NCBI GenBank assembly: GCA_022376925.1
Contig: JAIOJX010000002.1
Span: forward strand, 135,976,831-136,040,830
Direction: 5' to 3'
Length of the DNA stretch: 64,000 bases
DNA from: Tragulus kanchil
Taxonomy: Eukaryota > Chordata > Mammalia > Artiodactyla > Tragulidae
In this document: positions 45,443 through 56,241 of the stretch, one piece after another
Numbering within the stretch: position 1 is the stretch's first letter
How the letters are laid out: each line of letters starts with the position of its first letter
Program-made: the position numbers and the translations under genes
The notes under the pieces: model-generated
The model's input: the letters and a program-made list of their open reading frames with translations, nothing else
The model's database searches: none
Told to the model about the DNA's origin: nothing

Positions 45443-45755
45443 TTTTATTTATTTATTTATTTATGGGAGGGGGCGGGTTGGGGAGGGAAGGGGCGGGCGG
45501 GCCACTTCTCTTGGTCTTTCATTTATCTAGTTTTCATCCATCTTTGTTCTTTGTCCCGTGTGGGCCTCCCATCGCGGTGGCCTCTGTTGTCGCAGAGCAC
45601 TGGCTCTGGGCGCATACTCTCCAGAGCTCTGGCTCGGTAATTGGACACATCGGTGCAGCCGCTCTGCGGCACGTGGGATCTTCCCAGGCCAGGGATCGAA
45701 CCGGCGCCTCTCGCACTGCAAGGCGGTGTCCTTACCCACTGGACCATCAGGAAGC
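45443..45755 (-). mobile_element. tRNA-Glu-type SINE variant, full length, G-rich tail
   Basis: Minus-strand: TTTATTTATTTATTTATTTAT, a strong G-run block at 45465-45501, conserved body and head. Flanks CTCGACGTTCTTT and CTCAACGTTCTTT are a target-site duplication. Confidence 0.88.
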
Positions 45756-46588
45756 CCCCCCTCAACGTTCTTTATTGAGAGCCTGTTCAATTGATGAAGG
45801 CCCTGTTCCAGTGCTGATGCAGAAGTGAAGGAAGCAGAGACAAGGGCAGCTCTTGGGCTTGTAAACCACTGGAGGAAGCAGCCAGGAAATAGGCAACATA
45901 CCTGGCATCTGAACGTGTGGGCGATGCTGCAGGCGAGTGGGAAGGAGTTGCCGTGTGAGCTGGGATGGCCAGGACAGTCCCACCGAGAAGGTCCGTGCTG
46001 GGGAGGGAGGGAGCCTCATGGTTGGACAGCTAGGGACACAGTGTCCCAGTAGAGGGTGCAGAGCCCCTGAGGCAGGAGCTGGCCTGGCCGGCCCAGGAGC
46101 AGCAAGACCTGAGTAAGTGAGGGAGAGAGGAGCTCTTATGAAGATCCAGCTTTCAGTGTCAGTGGAAGATGGGAGCTGTGGGGGCGTGGAATGGAAGACA
46201 GGGGTGACCTGACCCGGGGTTGAGTAGGATCCTCTCAGTATCTCTGTTGAGAACAGATCGTAGTGGGCAGCATCACAGCCAGAGGCTTGGGAAAGGTGCC
46301 TGGGCCTGTGTCACTCCCTGGTTTAATGGCTTCTTATTGCTGTTAGTTTCTTACGTGGGTCACCTGGCCCTGCTTGCACCTTCTTGCTTCTCCAGTTTTG
46401 CTTCCCCCAGCTCTTCCCTTCTCTGCACCACCCTCTCACTTCCTCCAGCATGCCCTGTGCCTGCCTTCCCGGGGGGCTTTCCCTGGGGGCTTTCAGCAGG
46501 CCCACCCCTCCCGAAATGCTTTCTCCCACCCTCCCTTGTCTGATCAGCTCTGGGTATCCCTCAGACTCATTTCTTCCCTCGACGTTCT

Positions 46589-46901
46589 TTTTATTTATTT
46601 ATTTATTTATGGGAGGGGGCGGGTTGGGGAGGGAAGGGGCGGGCGGGCCACTTCTCTTGGTCTTTCATTTATCTAGTTTTCATCCATCTTTGTTCTTTGT
46701 CCCGTGTGGGCCTCCCATCGCGGTGGCCTCTGTTGTCGCAGAGCACTGGCTCTGGGCGCATACTCTCCAGAGCTCTGGCTCGGTAATTGGACACATCGGT
46801 GCAGCCGCTCTGCGGCACGTGGGATCTTCCCAGGCCAGGGATCGAACCGGCGCCTCTCGCACTGCAAGGCGGTGTCCTTACCCACTGGACCATCAGGAAG
46901 C
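46589..46901 (-). mobile_element. tRNA-Glu-type SINE variant (duplicate copy)
   Basis: Copy of 45443-45755 in D13. Confidence 0.88.
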
Positions 46902-46904
46902 CCC

Positions 46905-47600
46905 CCCTCAACGTTCTTTATTGAGAGCCTGTTCAATTGATGAAGGCCCTGTTCCAGTGCTGATGCAGAAGTGAAGGAAGCAGAGACAAGGGCAGCTCTT
47001 GGGCTTGTAAACCACTGGAGGAAGCAGCCAGGAAATAGGCAACATACCTGGCATCTGAACGTGTGGGCGATGCTGCAGGCGAGTGGGAAGGAGTTGCCGT
47101 GTGAGCTGGGATGGCCAGGACAGTCCCACCGAGAAGGTCCGTGCTGGGGAGGGAGGGAGCCTCATGGTTGGACAGCTAGGGACACAGTGTCCCAGTAGAG
47201 GGTGCAGAGCCCCTGAGGCAGGAGCTGGCCTGGCCGGCCCAGGAGCAGCAAGACCTGAGTAAGTGAGGGAGAGAGGAGCTCTTATGAAGATCCAGCTTTC
47301 AGTGTCAGTGGAAGATGGGAGCTGTGGGGGCGTGGAATGGAAGACAGGGGTGACCTGACCCGGGGTTGAGTAGGATCCTCTCAGTATCTCTGTTGAGAAC
47401 AGATCGTAGTGGGCAGCATGGAAGCAGGGAGATGTGTTCTCAGAATGCCTGAGTCAGAGGTGCTGGGGACTTGGATCAGGATGGTGGGAGTGGAGGCCCT
47501 GGGAACCCATCAGATTCCAGACACACCGTGAGGGCCAAGCTGGCAGAACCAACAAACCGGATGTGCGGTGAGACTGAGGAATCAGAGCTGATGCCCTGGT
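46905..47600 (+). mobile_element. possible L2-like or other old repeat remnant
   Basis: TTATTGAGAGCCTGTTCAAT, GAACAGATCGTAGTGGGCAG and GGTTTTTGTCTTGTGTCAG are reminiscent of widespread mammalian LINE/DNA-repeat consensus sequence. Weak call. The first copy is 45759-46276. Confidence 0.3.
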
Positions 47601-47852
47601 TTTTGTCTTGTGTCAGATGTGGCTTCTTCCCGGAGGCCTCCCTGGCATCTGCCCACAAGACGTAGCCACTGTTCCGTGTTCTTGTGACACTCTGTGGGTC
47701 TCCTTTGTGGGGATCAGCCCAGTTGTAGTTCAGACATGGTGTTTGACGTTTGTTCTTCCCATCAGAGTAAACACAGAGCGGGGACCCCTCAGCCTTCGTG
47801 CCGTTCACCATGGAGACACACGAAAAGCTTGTGTCCGATGGTTAAAGTGATC

Positions 47853-47973
47853 CGTGTTCTGTCGCTCAGTCATGTTCGACTCTGTGCGACTCCATGGCCT
47901 GGAGCCCTGCAGGCTCCTCTGTCTGTGGGATTCTCCAGGCAAGAACACTGGAGTGGTTGCCATTTCTTCCTCC
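47853..47973 (-). mobile_element. Bov-tA SINE, truncated
   Basis: Minus-strand 3' half (TCTGTCGCTCAGTCATGTTC, GATTCTCCAGGCAAGAACAC). Confidence 0.8.
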
Positions 47974-48419
47974 TGAAAATGCTTAGACCTGAATACAGGT
48001 GCTCAAGAGGACCTTTCCTGGTGAGGTCTTAGAATTCTGGTGTTTTGTTTTACTGGTTTTTGGTGGTGTGTCTGTGTTAGAAACCAGGCCAGGGGCTGCC
48101 ATTGTGCAAATTATAGAAGTTCATCTGTTTCTCAACCGAATCCAGAAATGTCCCCCTCTGCCCGCTCCGTTGTCATGAGAGCAGATCACAGGATCACCTC
48201 TTAGGAAAGCCCGTGTTTTCCTGAGGACCCTGACTTCTCCAGGACCCTCATCGCATCTTCACCCCCCAGAGAGCAGGGCCGAACTTCTGATCTGAAATAT
48301 TTTGACAGCAAATGCCCAGCTGCTTTCCTGGTTTTAACTGGTATTTCTGAAGTCAGAGGTGAGACCAGGCATTTCTTGGCTGCTCACACTCTGATATTTT
48401 TAGTGTGACCCCTCTCTCC

Positions 48420-48780
48420 CCTGCCACTGCCCTACTGGGTTGTCGCCTTTTTTGCATTGGGTTATTTGTGTTTTTATTACTGATTCGTAAGAACCTTCTG
48501 TAGCTGGACTACTGATCCGTCGCCTCCGTATCTGTTGCCGTTTTCTCTCAGGCTGTGGCTTGTCTTTCCGTGTAGCTTCTCCTGTCCATTTCATAGAACA
48601 GAAATGGTGACTCTGTAGGCTGTGGAGTCTGACAGTGTGATAACTCTGTGGCTTGTGGTTTTGGGGTAAAGTTTTGAAAAGTCATTCTCAATCCTTGTAA
48701 CATTTTCTTTTAGCACGTCTGTGGTTTCTGGCTTTGATGCTTAGATCATTCATTTGTATTTTTTTGTGCATTATAAGATA
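48420..48780 (-). mobile_element. old L1 fragment
   Basis: Antisense L1-like sequence: GGGTTGTCGCCTTTTTTGCA, AAGAACCTTCTGTAGCTGG, then GGCTGTGGCTTGTCTTTCC in the order seen in antisense L1. Confidence 0.5.
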
Positions 48781-48844
48781 GAAATTTTTTTTGTTCTTTT
48801 TTTAAATATCTATTTTATTTTAAATTTTGGCCCTTTTTACTGTT

Positions 48845-49087
48845 TTTTTTTTTTCTTTATTTATTTTCATCCATCTTTATTCCTTGGCCTGTGTGGGCCT
48901 TCTGTTGCAGTGACCTCGTTGCAGAGCACAGGCTCTGGGTGCATGCGCTCCAGAGCGCTGGCTTGTCTTTGGACACACTGGTCCAGCCACTCTGCGGCAC
49001 GTGGGATCTTCCTGGGCCAGGGATCAAACCAGTGCCCCTTGCACTGCAAGGGGAACTCTTTACCCACTGGACCACCAGGGAAGCCCA
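48845..49087 (-). mobile_element. tRNA-Glu-type SINE variant
   Basis: Minus-strand TTTATTTATTTTCATCCATC through to the head ending CCACCAGGGAAGCCC; no G-rich tail. Possible target-site duplication AAGATAGAAATTTT / AAGATAGAAGTTTT. Confidence 0.85.
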
Positions 49088-49104
49088 AGATAGAAGTTTT
49101 AACT

Positions 49105-49434
49105 TAATTTTTTAAAAGCTTATTTATTTATTGGGCTATGCTGGGTTTTCCTTGCCGTGCATGGGCTTTCTCTAGTTGTGGGCGAGCGGGGGCTCCTCTC
49201 TAGTTGGGGTGCACAGACTTCTCGTTGCAGTGGCTTCTCTCATTGCAGAGCACAGGCTCTAGATGCTAGGGCTTCAGTAGTTGTGGCTCCCGGACTCTAG
49301 AGCACAGGCTCAGTAGTTGTGGCTCACGGGCTTAGTTGCTCTGCAGCATGTGGGATCTTACCGGATCAGGGATCAAACCCATGTCTCCTGCCTTGGCAGC
49401 TGGATTCTGTACCACTGAGCCACCAGGGAAAGCT
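49105..49434 (-). mobile_element. CHR-type tRNA-Glu SINE
   Basis: Minus-strand long type: TTATTTATTGGGCTATGCTG, GTAGTTGTGGCTCCCG repeats, head ending GAGCCACCAGGGAAAGC. Confidence 0.85.
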
Positions 49435-50414
49435 CCCTCAGATACTCTTGAGAGAGAAGGGTGGTGAGGAGAGGGAGATAATTTATTACCGAATAAAATG
49501 TTCAGTTTGAGGAGTGTTGGCAGTTGCATGGATCTGTGTACCACCACCTGAAACAAGATATAAAATATTTCTGAGATGCCAAAAATTCCCTTGTATCTTT
49601 GGTTGCTCTTTTGACCCCTACCTCCCACCCAGCAATCATTTTTCTGATTCAGGCTCTCATAGGCTTGCCTGTTCTCAGATGTCATAGACATGGAATCATA
49701 CAGAATGCATCCTTGTGTCATCTTTCACAGAAGATGGTGTTTGAGATTCATCCACGAGGTACATGTTGTCAAAGGTAAACACTTGTTGTCAGAGATAGAG
49801 CCCGATGCTCGTTTAAGTGGTAAGGGCAGATATTAGTACATCATAGCTATTGCAGCAGGGAAAGGAATCCAGTGTGAACTGAACTCTACTCTGATTTGTA
49901 CAGAGGGTGTTTTAAGGGGATAATGAGGGAGGAAGCTGGGGGACGAGCAGGGATTCAGTAGAATGGGAGAAACATTACAGAAAGTAGGAAAAGGAGGGCT
50001 GGTCCATGGGAAACCATCTGGGTTTGCTAACTGGGGAGAACAAACCCCTATCCTCAAGTATTACCTGGAACAAACAGTCAATTCTTCTGGCAGGCTTGAG
50101 TTTTCTCAGGCAGGCACCCTATAGGGGACTGGAGATATCCTAGGGGTGTGGTCTTGAGCCCTTGGAAACTATGTTAGTATTTGCTGAGGTCTTTGGTTAT
50201 AGGCCGAAACTGACATCTCGTTCAGGAGGGCTCAGAGGAGCCTGGTTAGCAGTTTGATCGAGGAGAGAACCTTTGTCAGTGTGAACTCCCTCCTTTGTAT
50301 GTTGTGTGAAAATGCACCACGGTTTGTTCGTCCATTCACCTGATGAAGAACATTTGCGTTGTATCTAGTTTTTGGCCGTTCTGAATAGGCTGCAATGAAC
50401 ATTCTTTGGGGTGC

Positions 50415-50633
50415 GTGCTAAGTCGCTTCAGTCATGTCCAGTTCTGTGTGACCCTGTGGATTGTAGTCTGCCAGGCTCCTCTGTCCAGGGGATTCTCCAG
50501 GCAAGAATATTGGAGCCGGTTGCCATGCCCTCCTCCAGGGGATCTTCCCAACCGGGGATCAAACCTATGACTCTTATGTCTAACCTGCTTTGACAGCTGG
50601 GTTCTTTACCACTAGCACCATCTGTGAAGCCCG
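50415..50633 (-). mobile_element. Bov-tA SINE
   Basis: Minus-strand element (TAAGTCGCTTCAGTCATGTC, GATTCTCCAGGCAAGAATAT, CTGTGAAGCCC end). Target-site duplication GAACATTCTTT on both sides. Second copy 51504-51722. Confidence 0.87.
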
Positions 50634-51503
50634 AACATTCTTTTTTTTTTTTAAACATAGTCACTAGGTTTTTTTTATTTTGCTTCTTTGATTTTACAGT
50701 TTTGTTGTTTACGGATATGTATAATTCCAGATTTAGTCTGAACATACTGATATAAGCCTTAAATTTCTCTTGGCTCCAGGAGTAGAATTGCTTAGTCATA
50801 GGGTGGGTGTGGATTTCGTTGGGCTATTTAAAGGGTTTTGGTACGAGGTACATGTTGTCAAAGGTAAACACTTGTTGTCAGAGATAGAGCCCGATGCTCG
50901 TTTAAGTGGTAAGGGCAGATATTAGTACATCATAGCTATTGCAGCAGGGAAAGGAATCCAGTGTGAACTGAACTCTACTCTGATTTGTACAGAGGGTGTT
51001 TTAAGGGGATAATGAGGGAGGAAGCTGGGGGACGAGCAGGGATTCAGTAGAATGGGAGAAACATTACAGAAAGTAGGAAAAGGAGGGCTGGTCCATGGGA
51101 AACCATCTGGGTTTGCTAACTGGGGAGAACAAACCCCTATCCTCAAGTATTACCTGGAACAAACAGTCAATTCTTCTGGCAGGCTTGAGTTTTCTCAGGC
51201 AGGCACCCTATAGGGGACTGGAGATATCCTAGGGGTGTGGTCTTGAGCCCTTGGAAACTATGTTAGTATTTGCTGAGGTCTTTGGTTATAGGCCGAAACT
51301 GACATCTCGTTCAGGAGGGCTCAGAGGAGCCTGGTTAGCAGTTTGATCGAGGAGAGAACCTTTGTCAGTGTGAACTCCCTCCTTTGTATGTTGTGTGAAA
51401 ATGCACCACGGTTTGTTCGTCCATTCACCTGATGAAGAACATTTGCGTTGTATCTAGTTTTTGGCCGTTCTGAATAGGCTGCAATGAACATTCTTTGGGG
51501 TGC

Positions 51504-51722
51504 GTGCTAAGTCGCTTCAGTCATGTCCAGTTCTGTGTGACCCTGTGGATTGTAGTCTGCCAGGCTCCTCTGTCCAGGGGATTCTCCAGGCAAGAATATT
51601 GGAGCCGGTTGCCATGCCCTCCTCCAGGGGATCTTCCCAACCGGGGATCAAACCTATGACTCTTATGTCTAACCTGCTTTGACAGCTGGGTTCTTTACCA
51701 CTAGCACCATCTGTGAAGCCCG
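51504..51722 (-). mobile_element. Bov-tA SINE (duplicate copy)
   Basis: Copy of 50415-50633 in D14. Its right half is repeated again at 52375-52486 as part of a hybrid element. Confidence 0.87.
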
Positions 51723-53139
51723 AACATTCTTTTTTTTTTTTAAACATAGTCACTAGGTTTTTTTTATTTTGCTTCTTTGATTTTACAGTTTTGTTGTTTA
51801 CGGATATGTATAATTCCAGATTTAGTCTGAACATACTGATATAAGCCTTAAATTTCTCTTGGCTCCAGGAGTAGAATTGCTTAGTCATAGGGTGGGTATG
51901 AATTTAGTTGCAGACTAATTTCAAAAGTGGTTTATTAGATTATACGTCCCAGCAGCAATGTATCAAAACTCTTGATTGCTCCAGATCCCTGTTTAACATT
52001 CATCAGTGGGTGTGAGATAGCATCTCATTATGGCCTTAAAGGCATTTCCTTGGTGACGAATGTTTACTTACTGTGTGCTTTTGGTCATTCCTGCATCTTC
52101 ATTTGTGAATTACCTTTTTAAAGCCCTTGCCCATTTTTATTGATGATGATGATGATGTTGATCTTGACTTGTTAGAGTTCATTATACATTCTGGATAGGA
52201 ATCCTTTTTTCAGATAGATATGTTGTAAATATACATACACATGTAGGAAAACGTGGCGGTGTGTGTGGTGGTTTAGTCATTAAGTTGTGACCAGCTCTTT
52301 GCGACCCTGTGGGCTGTAGCCCACTGGGCTCCTCTGCCCATGAAATTCTCCAGGCCAGAATCCTGGAGTGGGTTGCCATGCCCTCCTCCAGGGGATCTTC
52401 CCAACCGGGGATCAAACCTATGACTCTTATGTCTAACCTGCTTTGACAGCTGGGTTCTTTACCACTAGCACCATCTGTGAAGCCCGAACATTCTTTTTTT
52501 TTTTTAAACATAGTCACTAGGTTTTTTTTATTTTGCTTCTTTGATTTTACAGTTTTGTTGTTTACGGATATGTATAATTCCAGATTTAGTCTGAACATAC
52601 TGATATAAGCCTTAAATTTCTCTTGGCTCCAGGAGTAGAATTGCTTAGTCATAGGGTGGGTATGAATTTAGTTGCAGACTAATTTCAAAAGTGGTTTATT
52701 AGATTATACGTCCCAGCAGCAATGTATCAAAACTCTTGATTGCTCCAGATCCCTGTTTAACATTCATCAGTGGGTGTGAGATAGCATCTCATTATGGCCT
52801 TAAAGGCATTTCCTTGGTGACGAATGTTTACTTACTGTGTGCTTTTGGTCATTCCTGCATCTTCATTTGTGAATTACCTTTTTAAAGCCCTTGCCCATTT
52901 TTATTGATGATGATGATGATGTTGATCTTGACTTGTTAGAGTTCATTATACATTCTGGATAGGAATCCTTTTTTCAGATAGATATGTTGTAAATATACAT
53001 ACACATGTAGGAAAACGTGGCGGTGTGTGTGGTGGTTTAGTCATTAAGTTGTGACCAGCTCTTTGCGACCCTGTGGGCTGTAGCCCACTGGGCTCCTCTG
53101 CCCATGAAATTCTCCAGGCCAGAATCCTGGAGTGGGTTG
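51607..53139 (+). repeat. tandem duplication D15, unit 764 bp, breakpoints in two Bov-tA elements
   Basis: The segment between the Bov-tA at 51504-51722 and the Bov-tA at 53020-53239 is duplicated. The junction element (52253-52490) is a hybrid of the left half of the second and the right half of the first. The switch falls within GGTTG at 52371-52375, at the same consensus position of both elements (51607 and 53135). The offset is exactly 764 on both sides. It differs from the other duplications in unit length and in having a homologous breakpoint. Confidence 0.9.
52253..52487 (-). mobile_element. hybrid Bov-tA SINE at D15 junction
   Basis: Left part equals the element at 53020 and right part equals the element at 51504; the switch lies in GGTTG at 52371-52375. 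Confidence 0.85.
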
Positions 53140-53239
53140 TCCATTCCCTTCTCCAGAGATCTTCCTGACCCAGGGACTGAACCCATGTTTCCTGCATTGC
53201 AGGCAGATTCTTTACCAACTGAGCCACCAGGGAAGCCCA
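53020..53239 (-). mobile_element. Bov-tA SINE
   Basis: Minus-strand, complete (GGTGGTTTAGTCATTAAGTT to GAGCCACCAGGGAAGCCC). TATAGGAAAACG after it and TGTAGGAAAACG before it form a target-site duplication. Confidence 0.87.
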
Positions 53240-53374
53240 GTTATAGGAAAACGAACTGCTTTGGAATTCTGGGTGAAAAAATGTAAAATCAACTGGCAGC
53301 ACTAGTGTAGGTCTATTTCTGTTTCATGGATGTTTTTCCACCTTTATGCCAAGACCATGCTTTTTTAATTTTTT

Positions 53375-53637
53375 TAATGTTTTTTTTTCTTTGCCTTTAA
53401 GTCATCATTTATTCTTCATTGATCTCTATTCTTTGACCTGTGTGGGCCTCCCATTGCAGTGGCCTCTCTTGTTGCCAAGCATTGGCTCTGGGCGCTTGCA
53501 CTCCAGAGTTCTGACTCATAATTGAACACACCGGCCCAGTGGTTTCTCGGCATGTGGGATCTTCCCGGGCCAGGGATCGAACTGGTGCCCCCTGCACAGC
53601 AAGGCGGACTCTTTACCTACTGGACCACCAGGAAAGC
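53375..53637 (-). mobile_element. tRNA-Glu-type SINE variant (outer of a pair)
   Basis: Minus-strand variant, no G-rich tail, ending CCACCAGGAAAGCCC. Left flank GACCATGCTTTTTT pairs with the CCATGCTGTTTT to its right. Confidence 0.83.
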
Positions 53638-53650
53638 CCAACCATGCTGT

Positions 53651-53973
53651 TTTTTTTTTTTTTATTTATTTATATATCTTTTGGGGTTGGGGTGGGGAGA
53701 GAGGGGGACGGGCGGGCCACTTCTATTGGTCTTTCATTTCTCTATTTTCATCCGTCTTTGTTCTTTGGCTCCTGTGGGCCTCCTATCGCGGTGGCCCCTG
53801 TCGTCGCAGAGTGCCGGCTCTGGGCACATGTGCCCCAGAGCTCCGGCTCGGTGATTGGACACATCAGTCCAGCCGCTCCGTGGCACGTGGGATCTTCCCA
53901 GACCAGGGATCGAACCAGCGCCTCTTGCACTGCAAGGCGGTGTCCCTACCCGCTGGACCACCAGGGGAAGCTC
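53651..53973 (-). mobile_element. tRNA-Glu-type SINE variant (inner of a pair), G-rich tail
   Basis: Minus-strand, G-run block at 53683-53717. Target-site duplication CCAACCATGCTGTTTT at 53638 and 53974, so it landed in the right-hand target repeat of the previous SINE. Confidence 0.87.
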
Positions 53974-54284
53974 CCAACCATGCTGTTTTGATCGCTTCAG
54001 CTTTTTGTAGTGGGTCTTAAAATTAAGTAGTGTTATGCAATGTACATTCTCCGACTTCACTCTTTTTTGGAAGATTTTTTGGGGCTGTTCTAGATCCTTT
54101 GTGTTTCCATCTACATTTTAGAATCAATTGTTTATTTTTTCAAAAAAGAAAAAGAGTTTTAACTGGGAGTTAGACAGTTGGAAACTTAGCATGGCATCCT
54201 GGGACTATGTTCTGTATTATAGTAATTACATCTTCTGCTCTTGTGGTTGTGGTGGTGGTTGTTGTTTAAAAGTTAGATGTGGGG

Positions 54285-54457
54285 CTTCCCCTGGTGGTCC
54301 AGTGGATAGACTGCCTTGCAGTGCAAGGGGCGCCAGTTCGATCCCTGGCCTGGGAAGATCCCACGTGCCGCGGAGCGGCTGGACTGATGTGTCCAATGCC
54401 TCTGGCATCGCCCAGAGCTGGCGCTCGACAACAGACGCCCCCGATGGGAGGCCTTTT
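54285..54457 (+). mobile_element. tRNA-Glu-type SINE variant, damaged by junction
   Basis: Plus-strand head and centre are intact to TGTCCAAT (54397); then a deleted, garbled body runs to the D16 junction. The intact version is at 55407-55739. Confidence 0.8.
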
Positions 54458-54499
54458 TTCCACCACCTTTCTGCCAAGACCATGCTTTTTTAATTTTTT

Positions 54500-54762
54500 T
54501 AATGTTTTTTTTTCTTTGCCTTTAAGTCATCATTTATTCTTCATTGATCTCTATTCTTTGGCCTGTGTGGGCCTCCCATTGCAGTGGCCTCTCTTGTTGC
54601 CAAGCATTGGCTCTGGGCGCTTGCACTCCAGAGTTCTGACTCATAATTGAACACACCGGCCCAGTGGTTTCTCGGCATGTGGGATCTTCCCGGGCCAGGG
54701 ATCGAACTGGTGCCCCCTGCACAGCAAGGCGGACTCTTTACCTACTGGACCACCAGGAAAGC
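54500..54762 (-). mobile_element. tRNA-Glu-type SINE variant (duplicate copy)
   Basis: Copy of 53375-53637 in D16. It reads CTTTGGCC where copy 1 reads CTTTGACC. Confidence 0.83.
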
Positions 54763-54775
54763 CCAACCATGCTGT

Positions 54776-55097
54776 TTTTTTTTTTTTTATTTATTTATAT
54801 ATCTTTTGGGGTTGGGGTGGGGAGAGAGGGGGACGGGCGGGCCACTTCTATTGGTCTTTCATTTCTCTATTTTCATCCGTCTTTGTTCTTTGGCTCCTGT
54901 GGGCCTCCTATCGCGGTGGCCCCTGTCGTCGCAGAGTGCCGGCTCTGGGCACATGTGCCCCAGAGCTCCGGCTCGGTGATTGGACACATCAGTCCAGCCG
55001 CTCCGTGGCACGTGGGATCTTCCCAGACCAGGGATCGAACCAGCGCCTCTTGCACCGCAAGGCGGTGTCCCTACCGCTGGACCACCAGGGGAAGCTC
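54776..55097 (-). mobile_element. tRNA-Glu-type SINE variant (duplicate copy), G-rich tail
   Basis: Copy of 53651-53973 in D16, G-run block at 54808-54841. It reads ACCGCAAGG and CTACCGCTGG where copy 1 reads ACTGCAAGG and CTACCCGCTGG. Confidence 0.87.
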
Positions 55098-55406
55098 CCA
55101 ACCATGCTGTTTTGATCGCTTCAGCTTTTTGTAGTGGGTCTTAAAATTAAGTAGTGTTATGCAATGTACATTCTCCGACTTCACTCTTTTTTGGAAGATT
55201 TTTTGGGGCTGTTCTAGATCCTTTGTGTTTCCATCTACATTTTAGAATCAATTGTTTATTTTTTCAAAAAAGAAAAAGAGTTTTAACTGGGAGTTAGACA
55301 GTTGGAAACTTAGCATGGCATCCTGGGACTATGTTCTGTATTATAGTAATTACATCTTCTGCTCTTGTGGTTGTGGTGGTGGTTGTTGTTTAAAAGTTAG
55401 ATGTGG

Positions 55407-55739
55407 GGCTTCCCCTGGTGGTCCAGTGGATAGACTGCCTTGCAGTGCAAGGGGCGCCAGTTCGATCCCTGGCCTGGGAAGATCCCACGTGCCGCGGAGC
55501 GGCTGGACTGATGTGTCCAATCACCGAGCCGGAGCTCTGGAGCGTATGCGCCCAGAGCTGGCGCTCTGCGACAACAGACGCCACCACGATGGGAGGCCCA
55601 CAGGAGCCAAAGAACAAAGATGGATGAAAATAGAGAAATGAAAGACCAATAGAAGTGGCCCGCCCGCTCCCCTCCCTCCCCAACCCCACCCCTGCCCAAT
55701 AAATAAATAAATAAATAAATAAATCTTAAAAAAAAAAAA
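55407..55739 (+). mobile_element. tRNA-Glu-type SINE variant, full length, C-rich tail
   Basis: The clearest full-length copy (333 bp): head, variant middle TGTCCAATCACCGAGC, ACAAAGATGGATGAAAAT, AAAGACCAATAGAAGTGGCC, the C-run block 55659-55697, AATAAATAAATAAATAAAT and poly(A). Target-site duplication AAAAGTTAGATGTGGG at 55392 and 55740. Confidence 0.9.
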
Positions 55740-55860
55740 AAAAGTTAGATGTGGGATGTGGCACCAAGAGGACTGACTTGATTCTCCCACTTATTTTACC
55801 CTCCGAGCATAGGTTCCTTTTCTGTTACACTTTGTCCACCATTCGAGGATGACTTACAAG

Positions 55861-55984
55861 AGAAACAGTAGACTGTAGATCATATTACTCCTTGTAAAGT
55901 AATTAGATGTCAGATGAAGCCAAAAGGCCATGCCAGGAGTCTCCCTTGGGAGGAAACTAGCCTGTGAGTCTTAGCTATTCAGAT
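55861..55984 (+). repeat. old duplicated segment, copy 1
   Basis: CAGTAGACTGTAGATCAT, GAGGAAACTAGCCTGTGAG and TTCAGA are shared in order with 57470-57578, but with about 15% differences and an indel of roughly 20 bases. The divergence contrasts with the near-identical 1.1-kb duplications. Confidence 0.75.
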
Positions 55985-56241
55985 CCTGGTTTCCAATGAT
56001 TGATCCCTTAAGGTCTGCAGTCTACTCAGGAGAGCAACAAGAAGCTTTCAGGAGCTCCCAAGAAGGGAAGCAGGTCCAGACTCTGTTCAGGTACACAGTT
56101 GGTTGCCTCAAGACTCTTGCTTCTTGTCTGCCATTTATAAACCAAGAATAAACGCAACAGGAAATGGAAACCAAAAACTGAAACTAAAAGAGCAACAGTA
56201 AAATTAAAAAAAAAAAATAGAGCAGTCTCTTAAAGACCACA

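Larger units (their letters stand above)
45131..47421 (+). repeat. tandem duplication D13, unit 1,146 bp
   Basis: Copy 1 is 45131-46276 and copy 2 starts at 46277 with AGCCAGAGGCTTGGG. The copies appear identical by eye over the full length, including a SINE at 45443-45755. Confidence 0.93.
49754..51935 (+). repeat. tandem duplication D14, unit 1,089 bp
   Basis: Copy 1 is 49754-50842 and copy 2 starts at 50843 with ACGAGGTACATGTTG. The last 40 bases or so of copy 1 (50805-50842) are an indel-rich version of 51894-51935. Confidence 0.92.
49490..52230 (-). mobile_element. old L1 (minus strand), interrupted and inflated by duplication
   Basis: Antisense L1 landmarks: GACATGGAATCATACAGAAT (49687), GAGATTCATCCACGAGG, GGCTGCAATGAACATTC (50390), GTGAGATAGCATCTCATTAT (52013), AAGCCCTTGCCCATTTTTAT (52121) and AGTTCATTATACATTCTGG. 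A Bov-tA and non-L1 sequence (49780-50290) interrupt it, and D14 and D15 repeat parts of it up to about 52980. Confidence 0.65.
53333..55599 (+). repeat. tandem duplication D16, unit 1,125 bp
   Basis: Copy 1 is 53333-54457 and copy 2 starts at about 54458. The end of copy 1 (54395-54457) is a deleted and garbled SINE body that reads correctly at 55519-55599. It includes two minus-strand SINEs in each copy. Confidence 0.92.
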
